Of a stretch of 64,000 nucleotides of DNA, positions 17,359 through 26,400 are shown in pieces (the stretch's first letter is position 1; each line of letters opens with the position of its first letter). The stretch is from NCBI GenBank assembly GCA_963664625.1, contig OY761541.1, positions 868,001 to 932,000 of the forward strand, in the 5' to 3' direction. Origin of the DNA: CBDCFV01 sp963664625 (GTDB lineage Bacteria > Chloroflexota > Dehalococcoidia > Lucifugimonadales > UBA3495). The notes beneath the pieces were generated by a model. That model had not been told where the DNA came from and did no database searches. It worked only from the letters and a program-made list of their open reading frames with translations. A program made the position numbers and the translations under genes.

Positions 17359-17658
17359 TCAGTTGCCGGCCACCGCCGCGTCGAAGTCGAAGATTTTTTC
17401 CGCGACCATCATCTTCAGTTCATTCACCTTGGAAAGGTCGGGGAATCCGCCCGCGTCCTCTTTCCGGTCGAAGATTTTTTCGCCGTTCAGGAAGACTTCC
17501 AGCCTGCCCGCGCCGGCAGGGGTCATTTTGACCGATACTTCGCCGGGGCTGCTGGCGCTCCACAACTCCGTCGCCAACCACGTGGCGACAGGGTAGTATC
17601 CTCAAGGCACGCAATAGACTATGTCCACTTCCGCTTTGCCGAATTCAGGGTCAGCCAT
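17359..17658 (-). CDS. SelW/SelT/SelH (Rdx) family protein, candidate selenoprotein
   Basis: From the ATG at 17658 (GAGGAGGAG just upstream) the reverse strand is open for 99 residues apart from one TGA at 17602-17604. The N-terminus reads VDIVYCVP-U-GYYPVATW, the Rdx redox motif CxxU with C16 and Sec19; Cys homologues carry YCVPCGY. The rest (GRLEVFLNGEKIFDRKEDAG, FPDLSKVNELKMM) matches the family, and the length is normal. A 9-bp hairpin begins 10 bases after the TGA. Rdx proteins are small thioredoxin-fold oxidoreductases. Starting from an internal Met would lose the active site, so a simple short gene is unlikely. Confidence 0.88.
17568..17591 (-). promoter_or_regulatory. Candidate bacterial SECIS hairpin (SelW-like)
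   Basis: On the reverse strand CTGTCGCC (17591-17584) pairs with GGCGACGG (17575-17568), with one G-U pair and an extra closing A-T, leaving the apical loop CGTGGT. The stem starts 10 bases and the loop 19 bases after the TGA, inside the 16-37 nt range described for bacterial SECIS elements. The sequence also codes for protein, so pairing could be partly coincidental. Confidence 0.7.
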
Positions 17659-17745
17659 ACTCCTCCTCAGTTCATACCGGGTTTGAAATTAGTTTAATCA
17701 ATCGCAATAGGCGACGCAACCAGACGTTGCGGCCGCTTCACTTGC

Positions 17746-18201
17746 CTAGTCATCCGCAGTGGCAGGCTCTCTCGGCTCGGCTTCAACCAGTTGGTACAGG
17801 GTAGAGCGGGCGCGGATCTGCTCGTCCCATCCCCGGACCCGCAGGTCTATCATCAAGCCATCGGGCCCTTTGTACTTGCGGTTGACGCGGCTGCTGCCGG
17901 GACATTCGGTGCCGCCGTTGGCCTCGAAAGTGGATACCGATTCGTCTAGGTCATCCACGTAGAAACCGATGTGGTGAACGCCCTTGACGGTAGACGGCCC
18001 CTCGCCCAGGTTGGGGGCGTCTTCCGAGCCGATTTTCAGGATGGCGAAGTAGATATAGCCATCGGTCAGCCATACGCCTTCTTCTCCGGTGTCGGCGGGG
18101 GTTCTCCGCAGTTCATCAAGACCGAATACGGTCTTGTACCACTCGGCCGTGGCGGCGGGGTCTTCAGTATGCAAGGCTATGTGCTTGATACGCGACGCCA
18201 T
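17746..18201 (-). CDS. VOC-family (glyoxalase/dioxygenase-fold) protein
   Basis: A 151-residue single-module VOC protein; the ATG at 18201 follows GAGGAGG. It begins RIKHIALHTEDPAATAEWYK and contains VKGVHHIGFYVDDLDESVST (~80-100), so His residues sit at the usual metal positions. Likely a methylmalonyl-CoA-epimerase- or glyoxalase-like enzyme; substrate unknown. It is the last gene of a same-strand group with the two MaoC genes upstream, which hints at acyl-CoA chemistry. Confidence 0.8.
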   Translation of the reverse strand: MASRIKHIALHTEDPAATAEWYKTVFGLDELRRTPADTGEEGVWLTDGYIYFAILKIGSEDAPNLGEGPSTVKGVHHIGFYVDDLDESVSTFEANGGTECPGSSRVNRKYKGPDGLMIDLRVRGWDEQIRARSTLYQLVEAEPREPATADD

Positions 18202-18239
18202 AGCGCGTCCTCCTCGAACGTGAATAATTTAGGGAGCCG

Positions 18240-18662
18240 TTACTGCAATACAGCGGTGCCTATGCCCACGGCGGTCTTGTCATTGTTCTGGTTCTCACAG
18301 TAGATTTCCACAGTGACCTCGGTCCCGTTTTCCACCTCGGTCTGGTGGGTGACGGCGCCATGCACCGTGATGGTGTCGCCGTGCTTCACAGGCCGCAGGA
18401 ACTTGAGGTTTACTGAGCCGGTGTGGTTGAAGACCTCCGGCCCGAAGAAGCGGCGCAGCGCCTCGGCGGCAAACGCTACCGACATACGGCCCGATGCAAG
18501 GGTGTAGGTTGTTCCAAGCCGTTGTTGGGCTATTTCCTCGTTATTATGGATGTTCTGACGGTCAAGGATCCCGCAGGACTCGAACCGGAGGATGCTGTCG
18601 GTGGTGACGGACTTGGTAATCGATGGTATCGGAGTGCCAGTTTCTAGCTTTGTGGATGCCAT
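18240..18662 (-). CDS. MaoC-like hydratase subunit (hot-dog fold)
   Basis: A 140-residue hot-dog protein. It contains NNEEIAQQRLGTTYTLASGR and FLRPVKHGDTITVHGAVTHQ, the second being typical of MaoC/enoyl-CoA hydratases. It overlaps the upstream FAS1-type gene by 19 bp, so the two are probably translated together and form a heterodimeric (R)-hydratase acting on enoyl- or hydroxyacyl-CoA. Confidence 0.8.
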   Translation of the reverse strand: MASTKLETGTPIPSITKSVTTDSILRFESCGILDRQNIHNNEEIAQQRLGTTYTLASGRMSVAFAAEALRRFFGPEVFNHTGSVNLKFLRPVKHGDTITVHGAVTHQTEVENGTEVTVEIYCENQNNDKTAVGIGTAVLQ

Positions 18663-19069
18663 TTCTTGCCCACCTCATCGGGTTTTTTCATCTGGTAAGT
18701 CCGCAGTTTCTCCAGAAGACGGCCGTCCTCGTCGACGGCTGTGGCCTCAATGACCAAGTACGGCTTGTCACGCCGCAGGTACTTGTCGGCGACGCGCCCG
18801 GTTACCCTGATCTTCTTGCCGGGTATGGGCGGGTTGAAAAACTCAACCTGGTTGCCCGCGTTTACGCCGCCGGTGGTATCGTCATAGACCATCGCCAAGG
18901 CCGTGGCGTCATGCTTGACCGCCAAGGTGGGGAAGCATCCTTCGGGATCGTCAATGGACGCGCGGAAATTGTCCAGCATCTCCTGGGTCAACAAGTACTC
19001 GTAAGATCCCAGTTCCTCCCCTATTTCCACTTCGTTGTAAACGAACTGTTTCAAGGGTTGCTGCGCCAT
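18644..19069 (-). CDS. MaoC-like N-terminal (FAS1-type dehydratase) subunit
   Basis: A 141-residue hot-dog protein; the ATG at 19069 follows CAGGAGC. NAGNQVEFFNPPIPGKKIRV and VADKYLRRDKPYLVIEATAV match the FAS1-like dehydratase half that pairs with a MaoC domain. Together with the overlapping downstream gene it should form one two-subunit hydratase. Overlapping stop and start suggest translational coupling. Confidence 0.8.
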   Translation of the reverse strand: MAQQPLKQFVYNEVEIGEELGSYEYLLTQEMLDNFRASIDDPEGCFPTLAVKHDATALAMVYDDTTGGVNAGNQVEFFNPPIPGKKIRVTGRVADKYLRRDKPYLVIEATAVDEDGRLLEKLRTYQMKKPDEVGKKWHPQS

Positions 19070-19169
19070 AGCGTAGCTCCTGCCAAGAAGAGTGTTCGGA
19101 TTCCTGTTAAGAGCATTCCTGTGAGTTTCCTTTAGCGGTCTTCGACTTGTTGTAGCGGCGTATCCTTGG

Positions 19170-19622
19170 TTACGCCAAGAACTTCAGGACCAAATTCAAG
19201 GCGACCAAGCCGATGCCTATACCTCCGACAGTTAGTTGCAGGACGCGGAATCTCGCCCGCAGGTCCTCTTCGAACTCTCGACGCGGATTGGCCGCCCAAT
19301 CCGCGAGGTAGGTCTGTAGTTCCCCTCTTAACCCTGCTTGGTCTGCCCGCAGCTCCCCTCGTAATTCCGCCAGGCCCTTATGTAGCTCTCCCTGTAACTC
19401 TGAAAGGCCCTTATGTAGCTCCCCTCGTAACTCCGAAAGGCCTGTATGCATTTCCCCTCGTAACTCCGAAAGGCCTGTATGCATTTCCCCCCGTAACTCC
19501 GAAAGACCAGCCCGTAACTCACCCCTCAACTCAGCTATATCTGCTTTTGTCGCGTAGTGTTGAAGTTCGTTCCGGAGGTCGGCCCTGGTAACAGGCTGTT
19601 GGTCTTCTGTGGTAGTAGTCAT
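19170..19622 (-). CDS. Coiled-coil protein with 11-residue repeats and C-terminal membrane helix
   Basis: A 150-residue protein. Residues ~30-100 are tandem hendecads of the form GLSELRGEMHT / GLSELRGELHK, visible in DNA as 33-bp repeats. The C-terminus has one hydrophobic helix (VGGIGIGLVALNLVLKFLA). This resembles DUF1640/Bdr-like small membrane-anchored coiled coils. It starts 3 bp after the DoxX gene. Function unknown; repeat number may vary between strains. Confidence 0.7.
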   Translation of the reverse strand: MTTTTEDQQPVTRADLRNELQHYATKADIAELRGELRAGLSELRGEMHTGLSELRGEMHTGLSELRGELHKGLSELQGELHKGLAELRGELRADQAGLRGELQTYLADWAANPRREFEEDLRARFRVLQLTVGGIGIGLVALNLVLKFLA

Positions 19623-19625
19623 CGC

Positions 19626-20078
19626 TTACAGCAATTCCCTTTTGAAGATCATCCGCTCGATCCCCCACTTCCGGCTGCCCAGGACGCCAATGATGCCGGA
19701 CATGGCGAACCAGAGGAGAGGGATTTCCCCGCCGCCCCTGAGGTGCGGCCAAGGCTGATTAGGCGAATGCACCATGAAGTAGGCGACAATCATAGTGACA
19801 ACCAAGGCCCCGGCGCCCAAGCGGGTAAACACGCCAAGCCCGATCAAGAAGGCCGATATCAATTCCACCCACCCGGCTACCGCAATCAGGGGCCGGTCCG
19901 GGGGCATCTGAAATCCCCAAAGTCCGAATGCCTTTTGAGCCCCATGGAGCGCCGCTACGAACGCCATTATCAAGCGGAACAGCAGGTAAAACTCTTCAGA
20001 AAACCTGAGAAACAGCCGACCGAAAATGGGGTTTCCCTGGTCTCCTTCAAAGGGCGGAGCGCCCTGTTGTGCGGACAT
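19626..20078 (-). CDS. DoxX-family membrane protein
   Basis: A 150-residue membrane protein with about four hydrophobic helices (YLLFRLIMAFVAALHG, LIAVAGWVELISAFLIGLGV, AGALVVTMIVAYFMVHS, PLLWFAMSGIIGVLG). The ATG at 20078 follows GAGGAGG. DoxX proteins are small quinone- or thiol-linked membrane subunits; partners are not visible. It leads a two-gene unit with the coiled-coil protein. Confidence 0.85.
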   Translation of the reverse strand: MSAQQGAPPFEGDQGNPIFGRLFLRFSEEFYLLFRLIMAFVAALHGAQKAFGLWGFQMPPDRPLIAVAGWVELISAFLIGLGVFTRLGAGALVVTMIVAYFMVHSPNQPWPHLRGGGEIPLLWFAMSGIIGVLGSRKWGIERMIFKRELL

Positions 20079-20295
20079 AGACGACCTCCTCTCGACTCAT
20101 CCAGTATGATTGGCGGCTAGGGCATCGGTCATCGCGTCATTCCGCACTTTAGAGAAGGCAACAGTCAATGTCAAACATTGGGCTTTGGCTACCAATTGGC
20201 CCATACATTCTGAGACGATACAGGCTGTGGCTTAACCGTTGGTCAAGGCCTATAATTATGACAACCAGTTCCGGTCGGTCAACTTGAGAGGACAA

Positions 20296-21075
20296 ATGGA
20301 CCTCACCTTCGACAAGGGAGACCCCCAAGCACCGAAAGGGCACGCGGTGATTTACTTCCGGGTGAATACTGAGCCCGACAAAGTATACGCGACCTACGTG
20401 ATCACCCTGCCGATTAAGGCAGACCTCGGGAAGTATGTCCCGCCTTTCCTGTCCGCCCACTTGGGAAACCTGCCTTTGAATGACTTGTCGGCCTTTGCCA
20501 TGCCCCCTGTGCCCGAACCAGTGGACAGCTATGAAGAACTGGAGAGGCTGTGCGACCAGAGGTCCGACGATCTGGTCTTTGCTACGAGCATGTTCTCCTT
20601 CGATCTGCCCAGAATGATGGAGTCCATCACGGAAGCGGTTTCCGCCTACTCCGAGTTGTGCAATCAACGGTTTGGGCAGGAGGCGCCGCCCGCCGGGGAG
20701 TTGCAGCAACAGTCTGATGATCCCGTGTCTGAAGAGGACCGGGCGTTCGCCGTCAATGAAGTCCTTTTCAGCTTGATGAGCGAGTCGGACAAGCTGGCAG
20801 AGTTGGCCAAGCTTTTGGGCAGCCTGCGCTTTGCCGTGGAAGGAGGGGATTCGGACACTGTAGTCGAGGTCTCGGAAGAGATCAATACGCTCGCACGCCA
20901 CCTCCCGGAGGAATTCCGCGTTCCCACTTTGCTCGCGGTTGCCAAGGACACTTCTCAAAAGGGATCGCGGCTGGCCCAGCTTTACCTGGACAGGTGCTTC
21001 CGGTTGTCAGCCGGGGACTACTCCAGCGTCCAGAGCCTGGAGAACGAGATACGGTCGCTGGAAACCCTGGAATAG
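20296..21075 (+). CDS. Conserved-looking hypothetical protein upstream of recF
   Basis: A 259-residue protein starting MDLTFDKGDPQAPKGHAVIY; the ATG at 20296 follows GAGAGGA. The first ~90 residues look like a beta-rich domain (HAVIYFRVNTEPDKVYATYV), and the rest is mainly helical and acidic. No signal peptide or membrane helix. I do not recognise it. It is followed after 141 bp by recF on the same strand. Confidence 0.65.
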   Translation: MDLTFDKGDPQAPKGHAVIYFRVNTEPDKVYATYVITLPIKADLGKYVPPFLSAHLGNLPLNDLSAFAMPPVPEPVDSYEELERLCDQRSDDLVFATSMFSFDLPRMMESITEAVSAYSELCNQRFGQEAPPAGELQQQSDDPVSEEDRAFAVNEVLFSLMSESDKLAELAKLLGSLRFAVEGGDSDTVVEVSEEINTLARHLPEEFRVPTLLAVAKDTSQKGSRLAQLYLDRCFRLSAGDYSSVQSLENEIRSLETLE

Positions 21076-21216
21076 TGGTGGAACCCTATTCTCCCTGATC
21101 ATCCCCAGTCCCGCTCGAATGGTCCTTATCAGCCCAATAATCCGTCCCGGCTTTACCCCAGCCTGTTACAATCAGGCATCGCCGGACAATGCGCAGACCC
21201 GGAGGGAATCAAGCGG

Positions 21217-22395
21217 TTGGCGTATCTTTCTCGCCTGAGTCTCACCAACTTTCGCAACTTGATGCAAATCGACTTGGAACTGCCTCCGGGGATAGTGGTG
21301 TTCTTTGGCCCCAACGCCCAAGGCAAGACCACTCTGCTGGAAGCGGTTTACCTGTTGGCTATCGCCCGGTCGTTCCGGGCGGAAAACGAACGGGAGGTTG
21401 TCAACTTCGGTTCGGCAGCGGAGGGGGGTCAGGCCCTCGTGGGAGGGACAGTCGAACGGAAGGAGGACCGGCTGGCGGTATACGTGGGGTACCAGAGCGT
21501 GCCAGCCGCGGGGCCGGGATTCGGGAGCCACACTGTCCGAAAGGAAATCCGCGTGAGCCGGGTCCGTTTCACCGCCGCCCAGTTGGTAGGCTTGGTCACC
21601 TCGGTATTATTCACCGCGGACGACGTACAATTGGTGCTGGGGCCGCCGTCAGCCCGGCGGAGGTTCCTGGACATCCTCATTTCCCAAGCCGACAACCTAT
21701 ACCTCAAAGGGTTGCAACGGTACCAGCGGGTAGTGCAGCAAAGGAACCGGTTGCTGCGCCTTTGCCGGGAGGGTCGGGCTGGCGCAGACGAACTGGTATT
21801 CTGGGACGATGAACTGGTCAGGGAGGGGGCTTGGCTCACATGGCGTCGGGCCGAGGCCGTACAGGGGTTGAATACCCTCTGCGCCGAGCACCATTTGCGG
21901 TTAAGCGGCACGGAAGACGACTTCTGCATGGAGTATCGGCCCAGTGTACCGGCGAGCGGAAACCTGGAGGATGTCGAAGGCAGCTTCAGGGAATCGCTGT
22001 CAGCCAACGAGTCCAGGGAACGGGCCACCGCCACAACCGCCGTAGGGCCGCACCGGGACGATTTCGACCTGTTGCTGGACCGGGTTGACATGGGCGTTTA
22101 CTCGTCCCGGGGCCAAGCCCGAACGATAGCCTTGAGCCTGCGTCTGGCCGAGGCCGGTTACTTGGCGTCGGCGCGCCAGGAGAGTCCCATAATGTTGCTG
22201 GACGACGTTCTGTCCGAAATGGACGCATCACGACGGCGGCGCGTCATGGAAGAGACGGCCCGGTACCAGCAGACGTTGATCACCACCACCGACGTCGAGT
22301 TGGTGAAAGACTATTACGGTCCGTCGGCGAAGTATTTCCGGGTTGAAAACGGCAAGGTTTGTCTTGTGCCTGAAGGCATGTTTCGAGACCAATGA
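21217..22395 (+). CDS. recF: DNA replication/repair protein RecF
   Basis: A 392-residue SMC-like ATPase, normal RecF length. The start is a TTG at 21217. Walker A GPNAQGKT is at residues 31-38, the RecF-specific AVGPHRDDFDLLLD follows at ~275, the signature region SSRGQARTIALSLRLAE at ~297, and Walker B PIMLLDDVLSEMD near 327. RecF loads RecA at gaps. Its stop overlaps the purL start (ATGA), so the two are probably coupled. The usual dnaN/gyrB neighbours are absent. Confidence 0.95.
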   Translation: MAYLSRLSLTNFRNLMQIDLELPPGIVVFFGPNAQGKTTLLEAVYLLAIARSFRAENEREVVNFGSAAEGGQALVGGTVERKEDRLAVYVGYQSVPAAGPGFGSHTVRKEIRVSRVRFTAAQLVGLVTSVLFTADDVQLVLGPPSARRRFLDILISQADNLYLKGLQRYQRVVQQRNRLLRLCREGRAGADELVFWDDELVREGAWLTWRRAEAVQGLNTLCAEHHLRLSGTEDDFCMEYRPSVPASGNLEDVEGSFRESLSANESRERATATTAVGPHRDDFDLLLDRVDMGVYSSRGQARTIALSLRLAEAGYLASARQESPIMLLDDVLSEMDASRRRRVMEETARYQQTLITTTDVELVKDYYGPSAKYFRVENGKVCLVPEGMFRDQ

Positions 22396-24599
22396 CCATC
22401 ACTCAAGAGACCCTGGACGAAATCGCCCTGACGAGGGCCGAATATAACCTGATACTGGACCGTCTTGACCGTGAGCCCAATCCGGTCGAACTGGGCATGT
22501 TCGGCGCGTTGTGGAGCGAGCACTGCGGCTACAAGCACTCGCGTCCTCTGCTGGGCCTGCTCCCCAGCCGGTCTTCCAGGGTCTTGTCGCGTTCCGGGGA
22601 AGAAAATGCGGGAGCGGTGGACCTGGGCGACGGACTGGCGGCGGTGTTCAAGGTGGAGTCACACAATCACCCGTCGGCTGTTGAGCCTCTCCAGGGCGCG
22701 GCTACCGGCGTAGGTGGCATCGTCCGAGACATCCTGGCCATGGGAGCGCGACCAGTAGCCCTGCTGAACTCCCTTCGGTTCGGCCCTCTGGACGACGCCA
22801 GGAACCGCCACCTCTTTCAAGGGGTGGTGGCCGGAATATCGTGGTACGGCAACTGCATCGGCGTCCCTGACGTTGGGGGCGAAATTTACTTTGACGGTTC
22901 TTACTCCCAGAACCCGTTGGTCAACGCGATGTGCGTGGGTCTGGTGCGCACGGACGCCGTCGCGACGGCGTCCGCCGGCGGGGCCGGCAACCGGTTGCTT
23001 CTGGTGGGTTCAGGAACAGGACGCGACGGCATCCACGGCGCGTCGGGGTTGGCGTCGCGCACCTTCGAGGAGGAGCAGGAACTGCGTCCGGCGGTACAGG
23101 TCGCCAATCCATTCCTAAAGAAGATTCTTATCGAGTCGTGCCTGGAGGCGTTGGCGACGGGGGACGTAATCGCTATCCAGGACCTTGGCGCGGCGGGATT
23201 GACCAGTTCGACCGTGGAGTCTGCGGCCCGGGCCGGCCGCGGGGTGCTGGTGGACGTCTCGCAAGTCCACCGCCGCGAAAGGGACATGACGCCTTACGAG
23301 GTAATGCTCTCCGAGTCCCAAGAGCGAATGTTGCTGGTGGTCCCGCCCGCCCGCACGGATAAAGTCCGCAATGTGTTCAGCAAGTGGGACATCCCTTGCC
23401 GGGAAATCGGCGAAGTCATTGAAGAACCGGATGCCCACGTAGTCGATGAAGCCGGCACCGTCGCCAGAGTGCCCATACGTCAACTGTCCGATGCCCCTCG
23501 TTACCGTCTTCAAGGAATCCAATCGGTGGAGCAGAAAGAACGGCAACGGCTGTCATTGTCTGCTGTGCCGCTTCCTTCCGAAGGCCCAAGCGGTGTGCTC
23601 CTGAAGCTGTTGGCCTCGCCCAACATTGCCAGCAAAGAGCCAGTGTACCGGCAGTACGACCATCAGGTGCAAACCAACACAGTGGTGGGGCCCAGCAGCG
23701 ATGCGGCGGTGCTGCGGTTGAGGGGAACCAACAAGGCCATCGCCCTGAGCATCGACGGCAACGGGCGATACTGTTACCTCGATCCCTACCGCGGGGGCCA
23801 GATCGTGGTGGCCGAGGTGTGCCGCAACCTGTCCTGTTCCGGGGCCGAACCCCTGGCCCTGACCGACTGTCTGAACTTCGGCGACCCGGAAAGGCCGGAC
23901 GTTTACTATCAACTGGAGTGGTGTATCCGCGGGATTGCCCGGGCCAGCCGGGTGCTGGGCGTGCCCGTGATCAGCGGCAACGTTAGCTTGTACAACGAGT
24001 CCAGGGGCCAAGCGATATTCCCGACCCCGGTGGTTGGCGGCTTGGGCCTGCTGGAAGACGTGCGTCTCCATGTCAAATCCGCCTTCCCGACAGAAGGGTT
24101 GGCGGTGGCAATGCTGGGCGATAATGGCGGCAGGTCCCGGGCGTCGGACTTGGCGGGCAGCGAGTATATGGCCGTTGTTCACGGGGAGACACGGGGCCGC
24201 CCCACTATCGACCTTGACTTGGAAAAACGAGTGCAGCAGCTTTGCCGGAAGGCGATTGCCGAAGGCTTGATAGTTTCTGCCCATGACTGCTCCGACGGCG
24301 GACTGGCGGTCGCGCTGGCAGAGAGTTGTATCCAGGGCGGCGTAGGATTCCGTGGGCTGCACGAGTTGCCGCGTCGGTGGGATGCGACGCTCTTCGGCGA
24401 GCGTCAGTCGCGCATCGTCGTATCCGTGGACGAGGCGGCGCGATCCGGCCTGGAGCGACTAGCCGCAGATTGCCGGGTGCCGGTCAGCGTACTGGGGACC
24501 ACCGAAGGGGCCCAATTCCGGCTAGGAAATGCCATCGACCTGCCCCTTTCGGAAATCGCCCAAGCGTGGCGGCACGGGCTGGAGCGGGCATTGGGATGA
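22392..24599 (+). CDS. purL: Phosphoribosylformylglycinamidine synthase subunit PurL
   Basis: A 735-residue protein of the small PurL type (no fused glutaminase), catalysing the ATP- and glutamine-dependent fourth step of purine synthesis with PurQ and PurS. Motifs include GALWSEHCGYKHS (~35), VFKVESHNHPSAVEP (~80), QDLGAAGLTSST and SAHDCSDGGLAVALAES (~620). purQ and purS are not in this window. It overlaps recF by 4 bp and the following glycosyltransferase start by 4 bp (ATGA both times), so the three form an operon. Confidence 0.97.
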   Translation: MTITQETLDEIALTRAEYNLILDRLDREPNPVELGMFGALWSEHCGYKHSRPLLGLLPSRSSRVLSRSGEENAGAVDLGDGLAAVFKVESHNHPSAVEPLQGAATGVGGIVRDILAMGARPVALLNSLRFGPLDDARNRHLFQGVVAGISWYGNCIGVPDVGGEIYFDGSYSQNPLVNAMCVGLVRTDAVATASAGGAGNRLLLVGSGTGRDGIHGASGLASRTFEEEQELRPAVQVANPFLKKILIESCLEALATGDVIAIQDLGAAGLTSSTVESAARAGRGVLVDVSQVHRRERDMTPYEVMLSESQERMLLVVPPARTDKVRNVFSKWDIPCREIGEVIEEPDAHVVDEAGTVARVPIRQLSDAPRYRLQGIQSVEQKERQRLSLSAVPLPSEGPSGVLLKLLASPNIASKEPVYRQYDHQVQTNTVVGPSSDAAVLRLRGTNKAIALSIDGNGRYCYLDPYRGGQIVVAEVCRNLSCSGAEPLALTDCLNFGDPERPDVYYQLEWCIRGIARASRVLGVPVISGNVSLYNESRGQAIFPTPVVGGLGLLEDVRLHVKSAFPTEGLAVAMLGDNGGRSRASDLAGSEYMAVVHGETRGRPTIDLDLEKRVQQLCRKAIAEGLIVSAHDCSDGGLAVALAESCIQGGVGFRGLHELPRRWDATLFGERQSRIVVSVDEAARSGLERLAADCRVPVSVLGTTEGAQFRLGNAIDLPLSEIAQAWRHGLERALG

Positions 24600-25789
24600 G
24601 CCAACCGCTTCGGGTGCTGTTTCTTACGCCCTACTTCCGCCCTTACTTGGGCGGGGTCGAGCGGGCCATCGAGCAACTGACGTTCCAGATACAGAAGTCC
24701 GAGCAGGTGGAGGCGGTGGCCGTTCTGACCACCAAATACTCCTTCCCCCGAATTCCACAGCCCGATTGGGCGGACCGGGAGACAACCCCGGAAGGCATCG
24801 GAATATACCGCTTGGACGGGTTCCCCCGGAAGTCCATCCCCCTGTATTCCTGCCCCCTGGTATGGTTTTCCCCTTGGCGGATACGCCGATACCTGCGGGA
24901 GTTCAACCCCAACGTGGTCCATTTCGTCAGCGACGGGTGGTTCTGGGGTCACTTCTGGACGTGGTTCTGGTTCCGCCGCCGGGCCAAGTTCGTATTCACC
25001 CCTTCCTATCACGAACTGCCCTTGAGCCGGTGGTGGCTCCGCCTCATCAACATCTTCATCTCCAACGTCGTCGACCATGTGGTCGCGTTGACCCGGCAGG
25101 AAGCCCGTTTGGTGCAGCGGGACTACAAAGCCCCGCCAAGCAAGCAGGAAATCATCGGCTGGGGCGCGCCGGTGCCGGAACTGGAGAGCACGGGACCGGC
25201 GCCTTCCGGTGACGACACCATGGGCCGGAATAGCGCAGGGCAGCCGCTTACCCTGCTGTGCGTGGGCCGGCTGGGTCGTCATAAGGGACAGGAATGGCTC
25301 GTGGAGGTCTACCGGCGGGCGAGGCCCCAATTCCGCCAACCCGTGCGCTTGGTGCTGGTCGGACGCGACGAGGGAGACCAGCAACGCATCACCGACGCAG
25401 TGAGAAGCGCAGGACTGGAGGATGAAGTCTCAATGGTGGGCGAGGTCTCAGACGATGAGTTGGCCCAGTGGTACGCCCGCTCCGACCTGTTCGTCCTGTT
25501 CTCCCAGTACGAGGCCTTCGGCTTGGTGTTCTTCGAAGCGATGGCCTACGGCGCGCCGGTCCTGACCCATGACGTAGGCGCCAACCGTGAGTTACTGGCC
25601 AGAGGAGCGACAGTAGTCCCCAGGTTCGACCAGGACCAAGCAATTTCCGAGTTGGTGCGGTTGGTCAACGACGACGAGTACCGCCGCCAGTTGGGCCGCG
25701 ACGCCCAGGAATACACCTTGGCAGAGTTCACCTGGCCCGCGGTGGCGGAGAAGTACCTGGGGGTTTATACGAGAGGCGGGGAGGCTTGA
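24596..25789 (+). CDS. Glycosyltransferase, GT4 family
   Basis: A 397-residue GT-B glycosyltransferase. The N-terminal acceptor domain opens LRVLFLTPYFRPYLGGVERA; the C-terminal donor domain holds LLCVGRLGRHKGQEWLVEVY (~225) and the EX7E motif EAFGLVFFEAMAYG (~308). It likely transfers a sugar from a nucleotide sugar to a lipid or polysaccharide. The start overlaps the purL stop. Its last ~28 codons are found again, diverged, at 26786-26868. Confidence 0.92.
   Translation: MSQPLRVLFLTPYFRPYLGGVERAIEQLTFQIQKSEQVEAVAVLTTKYSFPRIPQPDWADRETTPEGIGIYRLDGFPRKSIPLYSCPLVWFSPWRIRRYLREFNPNVVHFVSDGWFWGHFWTWFWFRRRAKFVFTPSYHELPLSRWWLRLINIFISNVVDHVVALTRQEARLVQRDYKAPPSKQEIIGWGAPVPELESTGPAPSGDDTMGRNSAGQPLTLLCVGRLGRHKGQEWLVEVYRRARPQFRQPVRLVLVGRDEGDQQRITDAVRSAGLEDEVSMVGEVSDDELAQWYARSDLFVLFSQYEAFGLVFFEAMAYGAPVLTHDVGANRELLARGATVVPRFDQDQAISELVRLVNDDEYRRQLGRDAQEYTLAEFTWPAVAEKYLGVYTRGGEA
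25691..25773 (+). repeat. GT4 3'-end repeat, copy 1 (inside the intact gene)
   Basis: An 83-bp direct repeat, matching 26786-26868 at 76 of 83 positions. Here it is the 3' end of the glycosyltransferase and codes LGRDAQEYTLAEFTWPAVAE and onward. Together with copy 2 it brackets the dCTP deaminase gene and its upstream partner. Confidence 0.85.
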
Positions 25790-25838
25790 CCTGAGTGAGT
25801 ATACGAGATTGCGTGTAACTCAAGAGCCAAGCCTATCT

Positions 25839-26375
25839 CTAGCTGATTTGAAATTGGCCTCTGTAACCGCGATTGGCTGGCCTGCCCAACCTTTCAAAAG
25901 TCAAACTACAGATTCTCATGCCATAAGAAAGCTTCAGGGCGAATGGTCCAAGGTTAAACATCTCCAAGGTAATGTTGCCATTAAACCCCGGGTCAATCTT
26001 TGGAGCGGTGACATGGACCGTCAAACCAAATCGAGCCAAGGAACTCCTCCCTTCCAATCGGGCAGCTAAGTCCAGTGGAAGTTCCACGCGTTCCAGTGTC
26101 TGTGCGATTACAAAGGAATTGCGCCGAATCTCAAATGGCGGGCCATTGGAAATGTCAACACTGCGGCAATAGCTCCGCAGATGGTCCATCACGTCGACCG
26201 TTGTCGGGTCTATAGTCACTCCTTCGACAGGCGAATCTCTGTGAACCAGTAAGTCCCCTGCCAGACGAAGGTCCGCCGAAGAAGCTTGAACCAATCCTGA
26301 GATATTCGGGTACGGGTCTATTACAATGTGCCTCGCTTCGAGGGCCTCCCAAATCTCTCCGTCGGACAGCAACAA
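25839..26375 (-). CDS. dcd: dCTP deaminase
   Basis: A 178-residue protein of normal length; TTG start at 26375 with GAGGAAG upstream. The family motif EGRSSLARFGLTVHVTAPKI (~107) is intact, followed by IDPGFNGNITLEMFN and GRPANRGYRGQFQ. It should deaminate dCTP to dUTP. Base composition is lower in GC than its neighbours, and it lies between two copies of the GT4 3' end, so it is probably acquired cargo; such enzymes are often carried by phages and defence islands. Confidence 0.92.
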   Translation of the reverse strand: MLLSDGEIWEALEARHIVIDPYPNISGLVQASSADLRLAGDLLVHRDSPVEGVTIDPTTVDVMDHLRSYCRSVDISNGPPFEIRRNSFVIAQTLERVELPLDLAARLEGRSSLARFGLTVHVTAPKIDPGFNGNITLEMFNLGPFALKLSYGMRICSLTFERLGRPANRGYRGQFQIS

Positions 26376-26400
26376 GACAGGTCTTCCTCTTGGTCCTAGC

